Part shown: positions 42,610-51,197 of the stretch, one piece after another | Numbering within the stretch: position 1 is the stretch's first letter | Layout: every line of letters starts with the position of its first letter | Source of the DNA: a bacterium | GTDB taxonomy: Bacteria; Hinthialibacterota; Hinthialibacteria; OLB16 | Direction of reading: 5' to 3' | Length of the DNA stretch: 64,000 bases | Assembly (NCBI GenBank): GCA_022072055.1 | Contig: JAJVIK010000011.1 | Location: 1-64,000, forward strand | Program-made: the position numbers and the translations under genes | Notes under the pieces: generated by a model | The model's input: the letters and a program-made list of their open reading frames with translations, nothing else | Database searches by the model: none | What the model was told of the DNA's origin: nothing

Positions 42610-43248
42610 ATGCCCGTGCTCGACTCGCTCCTTATCGTGGTGCTCCTCTTGAACCTCTTTGTTCTTGGCACAAGCCGGATCTACGCGGTGATCCGCGCGG
42701 TTTCAGTGCAGGGCGCGCTCTTGGGTTTCATGCCTTTGCTGGTCCACGAAAAGATCGGGATTCAAACTGCGCTCCTGTCCGCGGCCACCGTCCTTCTCAA
42801 GGGAATCGTGATACCGAGGATGCTGATGCACGCCATGCGTGAAGCGCGGATCAAGCGCGAGGTGGAGCCTTTCATCGGGCTGCTTACTTCGATGGTTCTT
42901 GGAGCCGTGGCGGCTGGAGTGTCCGTGCTGGCCGCGCGAGAGCTTCCGCTCGCGGCCGGGCATGCCGCCTCGCTGGTGGTTCCATCCGCCCTAGCCACCT
43001 CCTTCACCGGATTCATCCTCCTGGTCACTCGTCTGAAGGCCATCAGTCAGGTCACCGGCTTTCTGCTGCTTGAAAACGGCATCTTCATCTTCGCCTTGCT
43101 GCTTCTGGAGGCGATGCCGTTCATTGTCGAGATCGGGGTCCTGCTCGACCTGTTCGTCGGCATCTTTCTGATCGGGATCATCGTGGAGCACATGAACCGG
43201 GAGTTTTCCTCCCTGGACACACGCCACTTGACCACCCTTAAGGAATGA
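42610..43248 (+). CDS. Ehr complex membrane subunit, HyfE-like
   Basis: 212 residues with five to seven hydrophobic helices. The head (V-L-L-L-N-L-F-V-L-G-T-S-R-I) and the basic loop R-M-L-M-H-A-M-R-E-A-R-I-K-R-E-V-E are typical of hydrogenase-4 component E, which contains a NuoK-like core with extra helices. It sits between hyfC and hyfF with gaps of 8 and 4 bases, as in other hyf-type operons. Confidence 0.88.
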   Translation: MPVLDSLLIVVLLLNLFVLGTSRIYAVIRAVSVQGALLGFMPLLVHEKIGIQTALLSAATVLLKGIVIPRMLMHAMREARIKREVEPFIGLLTSMVLGAVAAGVSVLAARELPLAAGHAASLVVPSALATSFTGFILLVTRLKAISQVTGFLLLENGIFIFALLLLEAMPFIVEIGVLLDLFVGIFLIGIIVEHMNREFSSLDTRHLTTLKE

Positions 43249-43252
43249 TTCG

Positions 43253-44686
43253 ATGAGCCTCGGTTCGATCTGGTTTCCCTTGGTCATGGCGCTGCTCGCC
43301 TTCGGTCTTCCCTCGAACCGCTGGCGTCCCTGGCTCCTGCCGGCAAGCGGCCTCGCTCACCTATTGTTCTTTGCCCTCGGAATCACGGCCGAACGGGTTC
43401 CGGCGGATAGCCACTGGTTGGCCCTTGATCCCTTGGGCAAGTTGGTTCTCGGCCTGATCAGCGTGTTGTTCCTCCCGTGCTCCTTCTACGCCGCGGGCTA
43501 CCTGAACCGGAGAGGAGAGCGCTCCAACCGAATCTTCTGCTCCTGCCTCCTCGTGTTCCTTGCGATGATGAGCTTGGTTTGTTGGTCTCAACATCTGGGG
43601 CTCCTGTGGGTGGCGATTGATGCCACGACGCTCGCCTCCGGACCTCTGATCTATTTTAATCGCACTCCGAGATCCATTGAGGCGGCTTGGAAGTACCTGA
43701 TGGTCTGCTCGGTCGGGATTGCCCTCGCTCTATTGGGCTCGCTCTTCCTGGCATACGCCTCCCTGCATGGGGGGGAGGAATCGAGCCTGATCTTCGGCGA
43801 CCTGTTGCTACATGCTCCCCAGCTCTCCAAGCCGTGGGTTCACGCAGGATTCGTGCTGCTCCTGGTAGGCTATGGAACCAAGATGGGACTCGCCCCGATG
43901 CACACCTGGAAGCCCGATGCCTATGGGGAGGCTCCGGGGGTGGTTGGGGCGCTGCTGGCGGGAGGCCTCGCCAACTGCGCGTTCCTTGCCATCCTGCGAG
44001 TGCATCAGGTTTGCATCGCGGCGGGCGAGGGGGAATACGCGAGCCGTTTGCTCCTCTTCGTGGCGCTCCTTTCAATGGCCTGCGCGGCGGTCTTCATGGT
44101 CGGGCAAAAGGATTTCAAACGCATGCTCGCTTATTCGAGCATCGAGCACATGGGCATCCTCGCGCTTGGAGTGGGCGTGGGCGGACTCGGGGCCCAAGGG
44201 GCGCTCTTGCACATGGTCAATAACGGACTCACCAAGGGGGTCCTGTTTCTGTCCGCGGGGAATCTCCATCGGGCCTATGGCGATAAGACCACAGATGCGG
44301 TCCGGGGCGCGCTCATCCGGTCCCCGCTGTCGGGCTGGCTGTTCCTCCTGGGGTTTCTTGCCATCACCGGTTCGCCCCCCTTTGCCCCCTTTGTTAGCGA
44401 GTTTTCCATCCTCCGCTCGATGGTTGAATCAGGGCGTCACCTTCCCGCCGCCGCGTTCCTGGCGTTCCTCCTCGTGATCTTCGTTGGGATGGGGAAAACA
44501 GTTCTTTCCGTGGTCCAGGGGAATCCTCCCGAAGGAGCCGACCAGGCAGGGGAGCGCGAAGGAGTGTTTACCAGTCTTCCCATTGTGATGCTGATGGGGG
44601 CTGTCTTGATGCTCGGAGTCTGGATTCCGGAGCCGCTATCCTCCCTTGTGGATTCAGCCGCCCGTTTCCTGGAGCTCAAGTCATGA
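43253..44686 (+). CDS. Ehr complex proton-pumping subunit, HyfF-like (NuoN/NuoL family)
   Basis: 477 residues with about 13-14 helices of the antiporter-like fold: G-Y-G-T-K-M-G-L-A-P-M-H-T-W-K-P-D-A, then M-L-A-Y-S-S-I-E-H-M-G-I-L, the pattern of hydrogenase-4 component F. With the two HyfB copies it makes three potential ion pumps in the complex. It lacks the long lateral-helix tail of NuoL. It overlaps the large-subunit gene by four bases (ATGA). Confidence 0.9.
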   Translation: MSLGSIWFPLVMALLAFGLPSNRWRPWLLPASGLAHLLFFALGITAERVPADSHWLALDPLGKLVLGLISVLFLPCSFYAAGYLNRRGERSNRIFCSCLLVFLAMMSLVCWSQHLGLLWVAIDATTLASGPLIYFNRTPRSIEAAWKYLMVCSVGIALALLGSLFLAYASLHGGEESSLIFGDLLLHAPQLSKPWVHAGFVLLLVGYGTKMGLAPMHTWKPDAYGEAPGVVGALLAGGLANCAFLAILRVHQVCIAAGEGEYASRLLLFVALLSMACAAVFMVGQKDFKRMLAYSSIEHMGILALGVGVGGLGAQGALLHMVNNGLTKGVLFLSAGNLHRAYGDKTTDAVRGALIRSPLSGWLFLLGFLAITGSPPFAPFVSEFSILRSMVESGRHLPAAAFLAFLLVIFVGMGKTVLSVVQGNPPEGADQAGEREGVFTSLPIVMLMGAVLMLGVWIPEPLSSLVDSAARFLELKS

Positions 44687-46200
44687 TTCCCGGACAGAGC
44701 GGCTTCGCGCCGGTGGCCAACAGCCGTCCGCTTCCATTAGGGGAGATCCGGATTCTGCCCTGGGAGGATTTCCACGCAAACCTGCTCCAGGCGGTCTCAA
44801 GAGGCGGGAGAGTGGCCGCGCTGTTTGGGATGAGTCCTCACGGCGAGAATCAACTCTTCCTGGTTCTCGCCGATGACACCGACAATAAGCTCTGGCTGGC
44901 GCGCACACGGCTCGAAGGCCCCAGTTTTCCTTCGCTGACCCCTTCCTGCCCCCAGGTGCATCTCTTCGAGCGCGAGATCGCGGAGCAGCGCGGGTGGGCG
45001 CCGCAGGGGCACCCTTGGCTCAAGCCTGTGCGGTTTTCCTTCGCCTTTCGGAGCGGTCCGGCGGCGCCCGAGGCTGCTCCCACCATCGGAGTCACGGATT
45101 TCTACCGAGTCGAGGGGGACGAAATCCACGAGGTGGCGGTCGGGCCTGTTCATGCCGGAGTCATTGAACCGGGTCACTTCCGGTTTCAGTGTCATGGCGA
45201 GGAGGTTCTCCACCTCGAGATTTCTCTTGGCTACCAGCATCGTGGGGTGGAGCGCGCGCTGATCGGAGGTCCCGACAAGCGCTCGATCCACTACATGGAG
45301 ACCCTCGCGGGGGACTCAACAGCTGCTCATTCCACGGCGTACTGCCAGGTGATGGAGGCGCTTGGGCGCTGCAAGGAGCCGGCGCGTTCTCAAGTGATCC
45401 GCGGGATTGCACTCGAACTGGAGCGAATCGCCAACCATGTGGGGGACCTGGGCGCCTTGTCGGGGGATGTCGCCTTCCTGCCCACGGCATCGTTCTGTGG
45501 GCGCCTGCGAGGCGATTTCCTGAACATGACAGCGCTCCTGTGCGGAAACCGATTCGGTCGCGGCCTGGCCCGACCCGGTGGAGTCCGGTTCGATCTTTCA
45601 ACCGAGCTCGCCGAGGAGCTTCTGCAACGCCTGGATTCCGTGGAATCCGATTTGGCGAGCGCGGTCAACCTGCTCTGGGACACCCCGTCGGTGATGGCTC
45701 GATTCGAGGGGGCTGGTCCTCTTCTGAAAGAGGATGCCGCCGAGCTCGGGATTGTCGGTCCGGCCGCACGGGCCTCCGGTCTGCTGCGCGACACTCGACA
45801 CGATCAGCCTTGGGGGATCTATCGCTTCGTTCACATCCCGGTCTCCACCGGAGGCCCGGGAGATGTCTTTGCGCGCGCGCATGTGCGCTGGCTGGAGGTC
45901 CAGCGTTCAATGGCGTTTGTTCGCGAGCAGTTGAGGACCCTGCCCGGTGGACCTCATCGCGCCGAGTGTGGGTCGCTTGCGCCGGAATCCGTTTGTGTCT
46001 CTCTTGTTGAGGGGTGGCGCGGCGAAGTGTGTCATGTGGCGGTCACGGATTCCGAGGGTCATTTCCTGGCCTACAAAGTGGTTGATCCCTCTTTTCACAA
46101 CTGGACCGGACTCGCGCTTGCGCTCCGGAACCAGCAGATTTCTGATTTTCCGCTGTGCAACAAAAGTTTCAACCTTTCCTATTGTGGACATGATCTATGA
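44683..46200 (+). CDS. Ehr complex large subunit, HyfG-like (NuoCD fold) without NiFe ligands
   Basis: 505 residues: a NuoC-like N-terminal domain (to about 140), then a NuoD/hydrogenase-large-subunit domain with V-G-P-V-H-A-G-V-I-E-P-G-H-F-R-F, Y-Q-H-R-G-V-E and L-E-R-I-A-N-H-V-G-D-L. In group 4 [NiFe] hydrogenases two CxxC pairs bind the metal. Here the first position reads T-L-A-G-D-S-T-A-A-H-S and the C-terminus D-F-P-L-C-N-K-S-F-N-L-S-Y-C-G-H-D-L, so neither pair is present. It should therefore not evolve H2. Known relatives are called energy-converting-hydrogenase-related (Ehr) complexes, of unproven substrate. Confidence 0.9.
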   Translation: MIPGQSGFAPVANSRPLPLGEIRILPWEDFHANLLQAVSRGGRVAALFGMSPHGENQLFLVLADDTDNKLWLARTRLEGPSFPSLTPSCPQVHLFEREIAEQRGWAPQGHPWLKPVRFSFAFRSGPAAPEAAPTIGVTDFYRVEGDEIHEVAVGPVHAGVIEPGHFRFQCHGEEVLHLEISLGYQHRGVERALIGGPDKRSIHYMETLAGDSTAAHSTAYCQVMEALGRCKEPARSQVIRGIALELERIANHVGDLGALSGDVAFLPTASFCGRLRGDFLNMTALLCGNRFGRGLARPGGVRFDLSTELAEELLQRLDSVESDLASAVNLLWDTPSVMARFEGAGPLLKEDAAELGIVGPAARASGLLRDTRHDQPWGIYRFVHIPVSTGGPGDVFARAHVRWLEVQRSMAFVREQLRTLPGGPHRAECGSLAPESVCVSLVEGWRGEVCHVAVTDSEGHFLAYKVVDPSFHNWTGLALALRNQQISDFPLCNKSFNLSYCGHDL

Positions 46201-46246
46201 ACACGAGGCAAGGTCAATTCATGGTTTACCGCGGGGGGGCTGAGAG

Positions 46247-47035
46247 ATGCTGAAGATTCTCCTCACTCGGCTCCGCCAAGGTCACCGAACCCTCCGATTC
46301 CCCGATGGGCCGGCTCCGGAGATGCCGGATCGTTTCCGAGGACGGCCCGAGATCCATGCCGCGAAGTGCCCGGAACGTTGCAGCGAGTGCGCGGAGGCCT
46401 GTCCCACCGGGGCTATTGAAATCGGCGCGAAGGCCCGGATCGACCTCGGGAAATGCCTGTTTTGTTCAGACTGCGCGGATGCGTGTCCGGAGGGGGCGAT
46501 CTCTTACAGCCGGGATTACAGGCTGGCCGTGCGCGCTCGATCCGACCTGATTGTGGAGGAAGGGGTGGCCGTTCGTCTGGAAGGCGAACTGGATCGGGAG
46601 CTGAAACGCCTGTTTGGACGGTCCCTCAAACTTCGGCAGGTGAGCGCCGGAGGCTGCAACGCCTGCGAGTCGGATGTGAACGTGCTCAACACCGTCGCTT
46701 GGGATATCGGGCGTTTTGGGATTCAATTCGTGGCATCCCCACGTCATGCCGATGGACTTCTCATCACCGGCCCGGTCACCCGGAACATGCACTTGGGGCT
46801 GATGAAGACATACGCAGCTGTTCCGCCGCCGAAAATCGTGATCGCGGTGGGGGGCTGCGCCATCTCAGGCGGCCCCTACATCGATCACGGGGAGACCTGC
46901 GGGGGTGCGGAATCGGTTCTGCCGGTCGATCTGTATATCCCGGGGTGTCCGCCCCATCCTCTCACAATCCTCGATGGGCTTCTGCGTCTCCTAGGAAGGA
47001 TCAAGAACGGTGAGAGACCGGATGCAGCTCCTTGA
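46247..47035 (+). CDS. Ehr complex fused ferredoxin (HyfH-like) and NuoB-like (HyfI) subunit
   Basis: 262 residues. The first 90 form a two-cluster ferredoxin: Cys 41/45/48/52 and Cys 70/73/76/80. The first motif is C-x3-C-x2-C-x3-C rather than the usual C-x2-C-x2-C-x3-C. From residue 125 a NuoB-like domain follows with G-G-C-N-A-C-E (136,139), V-G-G-C-A-I (203) and P-G-C-P-P-H-P (233), the ligands of the terminal cluster next to the large subunit. In hyf/hyc operons these are usually two genes. It would pass electrons to the active site whose identity is unknown. It starts 46 bases after hyfG and ends the operon. Confidence 0.9.
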   Translation: MLKILLTRLRQGHRTLRFPDGPAPEMPDRFRGRPEIHAAKCPERCSECAEACPTGAIEIGAKARIDLGKCLFCSDCADACPEGAISYSRDYRLAVRARSDLIVEEGVAVRLEGELDRELKRLFGRSLKLRQVSAGGCNACESDVNVLNTVAWDIGRFGIQFVASPRHADGLLITGPVTRNMHLGLMKTYAAVPPPKIVIAVGGCAISGGPYIDHGETCGGAESVLPVDLYIPGCPPHPLTILDGLLRLLGRIKNGERPDAAP

Positions 47036-47061
47036 CACCCGAACCGCCTCTCAGGTATGGT
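47032..47061 (+). promoter_or_regulatory. Candidate sigma-70 promoter of the ylxM-ffh block
   Basis: TTGACA (perfect) and TATGGT are 18 bases apart. The -35 box overlaps the stop codon of the last Ehr gene. The ATG of ylxM is about 88 bases beyond the -10 box. Confidence 0.6.
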
Positions 47062-47149
47062 TCCCACCCGTTGTGTAAAGGGAATTGCCTTTTCACGCTT
47101 TTCCCTCGATCAGGCCAACTTTCAAACCCCCTCTTCAAGGTTAAGGTTG

Positions 47150-47599
47150 ATGGCAAAGGCTCAGGAATACTTGCAGACTCAGATTGAGATTTCGGACTTG
47201 TTCCATGTCTATGGGGAGCTGCTCTCGCCCCGGCAGCGGACTTTTATCCGGCTCTATTACGACGAAAACCTCTCCCTGGCCGAGATCGCCGAGCGTCACG
47301 AGATCTCTCGTCAGGCGGTCCACGATGCAATCAAGCACGGCCGGCGCGCTTTGGCGAATTACGAGCAGACATTGCACCTGCTGGAGCTGCGGCGCAACGG
47401 GGGGGCTCCTGTCACAAGCAATTGTTGGCGCGGCAAGGTGGAGACGATCCTCAACGAAATGGAAAAGACGCTCCGGGAGGGGTCCGCCGATCTGGCCAAC
47501 CGGCTTCCCGCCCAGATTGCCTCTCTTCGCGAGCTCCTGAATGGAGTCGGGTCCCCGCCCGGGGCCCAGGATTCCTTCCGTGAGGAGGCGGTGGCCTAA
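47150..47599 (+). CDS. ylxM: YlxM/p13-like DNA-binding protein (UPF0122)
   Basis: 149 residues. The N-terminal 75 are the YlxM helix-turn-helix: L-L-S-P-R-Q-R-T-F-I-R-L-Y-Y-D-E-N-L-S-L and A-E-R-H-E-I-S-R-Q-A-V-H-D, resembling region 4 of sigma factors. A C-terminal helical part (80-149) is longer than in the 110-residue Bacillus protein. YlxM is nearly always encoded just before ffh and is thought to modulate the signal recognition particle. Here the gap to ffh is 20 bases. Confidence 0.9.
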   Translation: MAKAQEYLQTQIEISDLFHVYGELLSPRQRTFIRLYYDENLSLAEIAERHEISRQAVHDAIKHGRRALANYEQTLHLLELRRNGGAPVTSNCWRGKVETILNEMEKTLREGSADLANRLPAQIASLRELLNGVGSPPGAQDSFREEAVA

Positions 47600-47619
47600 C
47601 TTGGCCCTCGGATTCGCTC

Positions 47620-48996
47620 ATGTTTGACAGCCTGCAGACCCGTCTCGGAAACCTGTTCCGCTCGATCAGCGGTCAGGCGCGCATGACCGAGGCCAACATC
47701 GAAGAGGCCCTGGATGAGGTGCGCGTGGCGATGCTCGACGCCGATGTGAGCTACCGCGCCACTCGGAAATTCATCAACCATGTCAAGGAGCGCGCGGTCG
47801 GCCAGGAGGTGCTCCGAAGCCTCACCCCGGGCCAGCAGGTCATCAAAATAGTCCACGAAGAGCTGATCAACTTGATGGGAGGCGGGGAAGAGATTCCCAC
47901 ACTCCCGCGCGGGTCACGGCAGGCTGTCATGCTGATGGGCCTCCAAGGCTCCGGTAAGACCACAACCGCCGCCAAGCTCGCCAGTTTTTACAAGAAAGAA
48001 GGGCGACGTCCCCTGCTGGTCGCGGCGGATGTGTATCGGCCGGCGGCCATTGATCAGCTCAGAATCCTCGCGGAATCGATTGAAGTCCCGATCTGGGCTC
48101 CAGGGGCGAATGTGGACCCGGTGGAGATCGCCTCCGGGGCGCTGGCTCACGCGGACCGTGAGGTGCTGGACACGGTCATCCTCGACACCGCCGGTCGCCT
48201 CCATGTCGACGATGAAATGATGGGGGAGCTGGAGCGGATCCGCGACCTGGTCAAGCCGCACTGGCGCCTTTTCGTGGCCGATGCCATGACCGGGCAGGAT
48301 GCCACCCAACAGGCCGAGGTTTTTCACGAAAAGATCGGGATCGATGGGGTCATCCTCACCAAGCTCGATGGCGACACCCGCGGCGGCGCGGCGATTTCGG
48401 TCCGCGCGGTCACTGGGAAGCCGATCCTCTTCGCGGGCATGGGAGAGAAGATCGACAACTTCGAGGTCTTCTATCCCGACCGAATGGCTTCCCGAATCCT
48501 GGGCATGGGGGATGTTCTCTCCCTGATCGAGAAGGCGGAGTCGGCCTACACGGAAGAGGAGACTCGCGCGCTTTCCAAGAAGATCCGCAAGGATGAGTTC
48601 GATTTCAACGATTTCCTGGACCAGATTCACCAGATCCGCAAGATGGGGGGAGTCCGCGAGCTGCTTTCCCTACTCCCCGGCTTCGGGACCAACTCGGCGG
48701 TGAAAAACCTGGACATGGGGGACAAGGAGCTCGTGCGGGTCGAGGCGATTGTGCTCTCGATGACTCGCCTGGAGCGGATGCGCCCCAGGATTCTCACCGG
48801 CTCGCGCCGCCGCCGGATCGCCGCCGGGAGCGGAACCACGGTGCAGGATGTGAACCGGCTGCTCGGTCAGTTTGAGCAGATGAAGAAAATGATGAAGAAG
48901 TCGATTGGGAGCAAGTTCACTCCCAGCGCCAAGGATCGGAAGAAACGCGCCAAGGCCAAGCCGAAAAGCATCTTCTCCCGCTTCGGGGGACGATAG
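47620..48996 (+). CDS. ffh: Signal recognition particle protein Ffh
   Basis: 458 residues, normal length. N domain (1-90), G domain with P-loop M-G-L-Q-G-S-G-K-T-T near 106, D-T-A-G-R-L-H near 190, T-K-L-D-G-D-T-R-G-G near 247, and the methionine-rich M domain from about 330 that ends in K-K-R-A-K-A-K. Ffh binds 4.5S RNA and signal sequences and targets nascent membrane proteins to FtsY. It heads the ribosomal-protein block. A short GC hairpin (48998-49013) lies just beyond its stop. Confidence 0.96.
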   Translation: MFDSLQTRLGNLFRSISGQARMTEANIEEALDEVRVAMLDADVSYRATRKFINHVKERAVGQEVLRSLTPGQQVIKIVHEELINLMGGGEEIPTLPRGSRQAVMLMGLQGSGKTTTAAKLASFYKKEGRRPLLVAADVYRPAAIDQLRILAESIEVPIWAPGANVDPVEIASGALAHADREVLDTVILDTAGRLHVDDEMMGELERIRDLVKPHWRLFVADAMTGQDATQQAEVFHEKIGIDGVILTKLDGDTRGGAAISVRAVTGKPILFAGMGEKIDNFEVFYPDRMASRILGMGDVLSLIEKAESAYTEEETRALSKKIRKDEFDFNDFLDQIHQIRKMGGVRELLSLLPGFGTNSAVKNLDMGDKELVRVEAIVLSMTRLERMRPRILTGSRRRRIAAGSGTTVQDVNRLLGQFEQMKKMMKKSIGSKFTPSAKDRKKRAKAKPKSIFSRFGGR

Positions 48997-49067
48997 GGCT
49001 GCGCCGGTGCAGCGCGCGATATAGGGCAAGCAAATCACGAAGAACGGAGATTCACGAGGAGGAAACA

Positions 49068-49562
49068 ATGGCACTCAGAATTCGATTGACCCGCGTGGGG
49101 TCGCGTCACCGCCCCTGCTTCAGACTGGCGGTGGTGGACTCCCGCTCGCGGCGTGATGGGAGATCCACGGCGGTGTTGGGTTACTACCATCCCCTGGATG
49201 AGCCGCACACGCTCAAGATCCAATCCGAGACGGCCCTGGAATGGCTGAAGAAGGGCGCTCAGCCGACCGACACCGCGCGGAGCCTGCTCAAGCAAGCCGG
49301 GGTCTGGCAGCGTTTCCAGCTCCAAAAACAAGGCAAAGGCGAGGAAGAAGTTGAGGCTGAGGTGGCCAAGAGCCTGGACCGCATCAAATCCAAGACCAGC
49401 GCCGAGTTGTCGAAGCTGAATGAAAGGCGCGAGGCGGCCCGCACCGCAGCGGCGGAAGCTCGGATGGCGGCGCGCGCCAAGCGTCGCGCGTCGGCCGCCC
49501 CGGAGAGCTCCGAATCGGGTGGCGCGGAAGAACCGGCGGCTGAAACCGCCCCGGCTGAATGA
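49068..49562 (+). CDS. rpsP: 30S ribosomal protein S16 with C-terminal extension
   Basis: 164 residues. The first 85 are typical S16 (I-R-L-T-R-V-G-S-R-H-R-P, Y-H-P-L and the A-L-E-W-L-K-K-G-A-Q-P-T-D-T segment). Most bacterial S16 proteins have 80-90 residues; here a further 80 form a charged Ala/Glu/Lys/Arg-rich helix and an acidic Ala/Pro/Glu tail. A very strong ribosome-binding site (GAGGAGG) precedes the ATG. First gene of the rpsP-khpA-rimM-trmD-rplS group. Confidence 0.95.
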   Translation: MALRIRLTRVGSRHRPCFRLAVVDSRSRRDGRSTAVLGYYHPLDEPHTLKIQSETALEWLKKGAQPTDTARSLLKQAGVWQRFQLQKQGKGEEEVEAEVAKSLDRIKSKTSAELSKLNERREAARTAAAEARMAARAKRRASAAPESSESGGAEEPAAETAPAE

Positions 49563-49624
49563 TCACGGTCCCGCGGCCGGTGAATTCACCGGCGTTGCCT
49601 TCGCCGTGGAAGGAGTTTTTTTCC

Positions 49625-49867
49625 GTGTCAAAATCAGAGGAATTGCTGGTCTACCTGGCCAAAGCCTTGGTGGGGAAGCCGGATGAAGTCACGATCACCT
49701 CGGAGATCGAGGGGGATGCGGTTCTGCTCAAGGTTCAGGTCAACCCGGAGGACTTGGGTCGCCTGATCGGTCGGGGTGGACGCACCGCCAAGGCGCTCCG
49801 TGAGGTGGTCGGAAAAGCCGCCGCCTGCAACAAGGAAGGCAAGGTCCAGGTGGTTATACTGGAGTGA
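49625..49867 (+). CDS. khpA: KH-domain RNA-binding protein KhpA
   Basis: 80 residues from GTG 49625, which has GGAAGGAG nine bases upstream; starting at the ATG overlapping rpsP (49559) would add 22 unusual residues. One KH domain with the loop R-L-I-G-R-G-G-R-T near residue 48 (G-x-x-G type) and the opening L-V-Y-L-A-K-A-L-V-G-K-P-D-E-V, exactly as in KhpA/YlqC. KhpA binds RNA with KhpB and affects cell length and division in Firmicutes. It overlaps rimM by four bases (GTGA). Confidence 0.92.
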   Translation: MSKSEELLVYLAKALVGKPDEVTITSEIEGDAVLLKVQVNPEDLGRLIGRGGRTAKALREVVGKAAACNKEGKVQVVILE

Positions 49868-50505
49868 ACTGGAACCCTCCCGACCCATGGGTCATTGTCG
49901 GGCGGATCGGAAGACCGGTGGGACTCGATGGTTCGGTTCGGGTATGGGCCGAAGCCGACCTGCCGCCGATCCTGGAAGAGGATGTCCCGCTCCGAGCCTG
50001 GAATGAGCGGGAAGGGCCCCTGGTGGAGCTCCGCGCGGTTGAGGCTCGAGATGACCCGCGCGGCTGGGTGGTGCGCTGGGAAGGATACGAAACGCGGGAG
50101 TCCACGGTCCGACTGCGAAACGCCTGGATCGTGGCCAAACGTGAGGACCTCCCCGAACCCGAAGATGGGAGCGTTTATTTCGGCGACCTGCTCGGGTCTC
50201 AGGCGCGCAGCCGGGAGGGGCGCCGCCTCGGGGTGGTGGTCGACTTCGTGGAATCCGCCGCGCACGCGGTCGTGGAGGTCCGCAAGGAAGATGGAAGCGG
50301 GTTTCTGATTCCGCTCACCGAGGAGGTGGACGCCCGGTTTGAGCGGGCCGCGGAGAAGGGGGCGGAATCGGTCCTTTGGGTGACTTTGCCGGAAGGCCTG
50401 GAGGAGGCGACGGAAATCGTTCCGGGCGATTCGGTTCGCCCCAAGGAGAGACGACCGGCAAGGAGACGTCGGCCCGGGAACACGGGAAGGGGAGGGCGCG
50501 CGTGA
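49864..50505 (+). CDS. rimM: Ribosome maturation factor RimM
   Basis: 213 residues from a GTG overlapping the khpA stop. The first half has V-G-R-I-G-R-P-V-G-L-D-G-S-V-R-V, the RimM beta-barrel head; the second half is the PRC-barrel with V-Y-F-G-D-L-L-G and V-R-K-E-D-G-S-G-F-L-I-P-L. RimM helps mature the 30S head and is always near rpsP and trmD. The last 35 residues are Arg-rich and dispensable-looking. Translationally coupled to trmD through a four-base overlap. Confidence 0.93.
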   Translation: MNWNPPDPWVIVGRIGRPVGLDGSVRVWAEADLPPILEEDVPLRAWNEREGPLVELRAVEARDDPRGWVVRWEGYETRESTVRLRNAWIVAKREDLPEPEDGSVYFGDLLGSQARSREGRRLGVVVDFVESAAHAVVEVRKEDGSGFLIPLTEEVDARFERAAEKGAESVLWVTLPEGLEEATEIVPGDSVRPKERRPARRRRPGNTGRGGRA

Positions 50506-51197
50506 GGATCGACATCGTGACCACCTTTCCGGAGATGTTCGCGCCGCTCGGAACCTCGATCCTCGGAAAGGCTCAAGAGCGTGGGCTGATCGAAATTCGG
50601 TTTTTCAATCCGAGGGATTATTCCAAGGATCCCCATCGGAAGACCGATGATGTCCAGTATGGAGGGTCCGAGGGGATGGTGATGACCGCGCCGCCGTTGC
50701 TCGAGTCGGTCGAGGCGGCCATTGGCGGAGAAGGGAAGGGGACTTCCCGGCTGATCCTGACAAGCCCGCAAGGGCGGCTTTTTGACCAGCCGATGGCGGT
50801 GGAACTCTCCCGGTGTCCGCACCTCATTCTGGTGTGCGGCCACTACAAAGGGGTGGATGAGCGTTTCATCGACCTGCTTCAACCGGAGGAGATCTCCATC
50901 GGGGACTATGTCCTGACCGGCGGAGAACTTCCGGCGATGGTGATCGCGGACGCCGTGGCGCGGCTGTTGCCGAATGTAGTCGGCGGCTACGCCTCGGTGG
51001 AGGAGGACTCGTTCGGGGAGGGTCTGTTGGATTGCCCCCGGTACACCCGCCCCCGGTCGGTTCGCGGCTTGGAGGTTCCGGATGTCCTGTTATCGGGGAA
51101 CCACTCGAAAATCGCGGCGTGGCGGAAGCGCATGGCGATTGAGGCAACGCGTCGCAAGCGACCGGACTTGCTCGCGAAATATGAAGAGATCCGCTGA
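50502..51197 (+). CDS. trmD: tRNA (guanine-37-N1)-methyltransferase TrmD
   Basis: 231 residues from GTG 50502. The SPOUT knot is visible as D-D-V-Q-Y-G-G, L-T-S-P-Q-G near 88, V-C-G-H-Y-K-G-V-D-E-R near 112 and S-I-G-D-Y-V-L-T-G-G-E-L-P near 137; the tail has S-G-N-H-S-K-I-A-A-W-R. TrmD makes m1G37 in tRNAs reading CNN codons and prevents +1 frameshifting. Its stop shares a base with the next start (TGATG). Confidence 0.95.
   Translation: MRIDIVTTFPEMFAPLGTSILGKAQERGLIEIRFFNPRDYSKDPHRKTDDVQYGGSEGMVMTAPPLLESVEAAIGGEGKGTSRLILTSPQGRLFDQPMAVELSRCPHLILVCGHYKGVDERFIDLLQPEEISIGDYVLTGGELPAMVIADAVARLLPNVVGGYASVEEDSFGEGLLDCPRYTRPRSVRGLEVPDVLLSGNHSKIAAWRKRMAIEATRRKRPDLLAKYEEIR

Noticed and set aside
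44683-46200. Functional group 4 [NiFe] hydrogenase large subunit
   Set aside because: Both metal-binding CxxC pairs are missing, and the C-terminus lacks the processing-type extension.
36878-47035. Respiratory complex I (nuo) operon
   Set aside because: The gene order and the HyfB/HyfE/HyfF types match hydrogenase-4-like complexes; NuoA, NuoJ, NuoE/F/G are absent.
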